Positions 5,437-6,645 of a stretch of DNA of 6,645 nt are shown in pieces. Below the pieces are notes generated by a model that made no database searches, was not told the origin of the DNA, and saw only the letters and a program-made list of their open reading frames with translations. Both the position numbers and the translations under genes were made by a program. How positions within the stretch are numbered: the first letter of the stretch is position 1; every line of letters starts with the position of its first letter. Source of the stretch: Methanosarcinaceae archaeon UBA470 (GTDB lineage Archaea > Halobacteriota > Methanosarcinia > Methanosarcinales > Methanosarcinaceae); NCBI GenBank assembly GCA_002508425.1, contig DAKU01000054.1, positions 1 to 6,645 on the forward strand. The letters run 5' to 3'.

Positions 5437-6414
5437 ATGGACCTGGAACTGCTTGCCCGTAATCTGCGTGAGTTCGAAGGTGTCTCACGCAAAAAACCCA
5501 TTGCAGAGATCTTCAAGATCTTTGAAAGTGTTCGCCATGAATATGGTAATGTTATCGCAGATTTTGGTGACGATGCCGCTATCATCGATATAGGCGGAGA
5601 TGATGTGATCCTGTTCGCTGCAGATGGCATATGGGGCAGAATCGTTGAAAAGAGTCCATGGTGGACTGGTTATACGTCTGTAGTTGTCAACGTTAATGAC
5701 ATCTCGGCCATGGGGGGCAAGCCTATTGCGATGGTCAATGTAATGTCATCCGGTGACTCCGAGTCTATTAAAGGTATCATGGAGGGTATAAGGGATGGTA
5801 TTAACAAATTTGGTGTGCCGATGGTAGGAGGGCATACTCATCCTGACACTCCTTATAATTCTCTTGCAGTTGCCATTATAGGCATAGCTAAAAAAGACTG
5901 TGTGATCAGAAGTGATACTGCAAGTTCCGGGGATGTTGTCATCCTGGCATACGATATGGATGGCCGAGTAGGTAAAAATTCACCCTATAGCTGGGACACT
6001 ACTTCCTTTAAAGATCCTCAATTTGTGAGGGATTGTTACCTGGTGATGGTGACTATAGCCGAAAGAAAGCTTGTGACTGCTGGCAAGGATATCAGTAATC
6101 CAGGTTCTATTGGAACTCTGGGTATGCTATGCGAAACCAGTAGTGTTGGAGCTTCTGTAGATATCACAAAGATACCCATGCCTGAAAATATGGATTTTGA
6201 GCAATGGTTGAAGATATATCCAGCAACTGGTTATGTTGTAACCGCAAAACCAGAGAATGTACAGGCATGTCTGGATGTATTCGGTCAGGTAGGTATCACT
6301 GCTGCTGCTGTGGGTGAGATTACTGACAGCCATAAGGTAGAAATCTACGATCAAAAAGAAAAAGCTACTGTTTTTGATTTTACACAAGATATCATTACTG
6401 GCATTGATGAATGA
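5437..6414 (+). CDS. Methanogenesis marker protein 2 (AIR synthase/SelD-like ATP-binding protein)
   Basis: A 325-residue member of the PurM/SelD/HypE/ThiL superfamily, which uses ATP to phosphorylate or activate a substrate; the reaction of this branch is unknown. The N-terminal AIR-synthase domain shows FGDDAAI (43-49) and AADG (61-64) for Mg-ATP, VNVNDISAMGGKP (84-96), and VGGHTHPD (130-137). The C-terminal domain shows NPGSIGTLGMLCE (221-233) followed by GASVDI. The N-terminus lacks the Cys/Sec-containing glycine-rich segment of true selenophosphate synthetases, so it is not SelD. From memory of the methanogen-restricted marker 2 family the assignment is good at family level. ATG 5437 has GGTG 6 bp upstream. 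It follows nifB by 27 bp on the same strand, so the two are probably one operon. I see no clear terminator after it. Confidence 0.85.
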   Translation: MDLELLARNLREFEGVSRKKPIAEIFKIFESVRHEYGNVIADFGDDAAIIDIGGDDVILFAADGIWGRIVEKSPWWTGYTSVVVNVNDISAMGGKPIAMVNVMSSGDSESIKGIMEGIRDGINKFGVPMVGGHTHPDTPYNSLAVAIIGIAKKDCVIRSDTASSGDVVILAYDMDGRVGKNSPYSWDTTSFKDPQFVRDCYLVMVTIAERKLVTAGKDISNPGSIGTLGMLCETSSVGASVDITKIPMPENMDFEQWLKIYPATGYVVTAKPENVQACLDVFGQVGITAAAVGEITDSHKVEIYDQKEKATVFDFTQDIITGIDE

Positions 6415-6447
6415 ACAAATCAATAACCAATGCTTGCGATGTATATC

Positions 6448-6453
6448 AAAAAA
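6448..6453 (-). terminator. T-tract terminator for the partial minus-strand gene
   Basis: Read on the minus strand, a run of six T lies 13 bp past the stop of the partial gene. Short T runs are enough for many archaeal terminators. There is a weak 6-bp inverted repeat (6430-6435 with 6452-6457), but its loop is too long to count for much. Confidence 0.3.
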
Positions 6454-6465
6454 GCATGAGGTATT

Positions 6466-6645
6466 TCAGTGTTCACTGTTAACCCATGCAGCTAGTTCAT
6501 CGTGCAGGAATTGTTCTGCAGCCTGTACAACTTCAAGTTTGCCGCGCAGTACCAGAAGGTTTCTCTCATCACATTCTATGATGTTTACTGATATTTTTCT
6601 CTCCAAAGGCTCAAGGTCGAACTCTTCTACCAGATCATATATGAT
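6466..6645 (-). CDS. C-terminal part of an unidentified protein (partial)
   Basis: The minus strand is open from the window edge to a TGA at 6466-6468, giving the last 59 residues of a longer protein. It begins IIYDLVEEFDLEPLERK and ends ELAAWVNSEH. The pattern is a helix, two probable beta strands (KISVNIIE and NLLVLRGK), then an amphipathic helix (VVQAAEQFLHDELAAW), which suggests a small alpha/beta domain end. Reasons to believe it is coding: a complete absence of stops in this frame, codon use like the neighbours, and a stop followed by a T tract. I do not recognise the family. It converges on the marker 2 gene, 51 bp away, so it may or may not be functionally linked. Confidence 0.65.
   Translation of the reverse strand: MIYDLVEEFDLEPLERKISVNIIECDERNLLVLRGKLEVVQAAEQFLHDELAAWVNSEH

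Noticed and set aside
5437..6414. Selenophosphate synthetase (SelD)
   Set aside because: The N-terminal Cys/Sec-glycine segment of SelD is absent, and the motif set fits the methanogenesis marker 2 branch better.
6430..6457. Hairpin terminator for the marker 2 gene on the plus strand
   Set aside because: A 6-bp stem with a 16-base loop and no T tract on the plus strand is not convincing.

Overview
The window looks like chromosomal DNA of a methanogenic archaeon, most likely of the Methanosarcinaceae (Methanolobus, Methanococcoides or Methanomethylovorans would fit; genus not settled). The reasons are moderate G+C, archaeal TATA/BRE-type promoter elements, GGAG/GGTG ribosome-binding sites, a methanogenesis marker protein 2 gene, a stand-alone archaeal-type NifB gene, and a queC/queE/queD set that in archaea serves archaeosine rather than queuosine.

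Left part (1-1932): the first 199 bases hold no convincing gene. They do contain one 29-bp element resembling a type I-E CRISPR repeat, and a probable promoter. A PLP-dependent class I/II aminotransferase gene (about 200-1414, +) follows and ends inside a hairpin/T-tract terminator. Converging on it is a small minus-strand helical protein gene (1444-1932) with weak ferritin-like features.

Middle part (1933-4395): a divergent promoter region separates that gene from a tight plus-strand operon, queC - DUF366-type gene - queE - queD. The first pair is 20 bp apart; the next two junctions overlap by one base (TGATG and TAGTG). QueD, QueE and QueC act in that order to turn dihydroneopterin triphosphate into preQ0, the precursor of archaeosine at tRNA position 15. 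The DUF366 protein has no established role in that route, yet it is locked into the operon. Its sequence contains a stretch resembling the biotin-protein-ligase catalytic core. queC has no ordinary start codon in the right place.

Right part (4396-6645): an 80-bp gap with TATA-like boxes precedes nifB, followed 27 bp later by an AIR-synthase-like gene of the methanogenesis marker 2 family. No nitrogenase structural gene is in view, so the pairing of NifB with a methanogenesis marker fits a role for NifB-made Fe-S-C clusters in methanogenesis. The window ends in the 3' part of an unidentified minus-strand gene (6466 to beyond 6645).

The strongest leads are the DUF366 gene inside the preQ0 operon, the nifB-marker 2 pair, the solitary CRISPR-like repeat, and the start-codon anomaly of queC.
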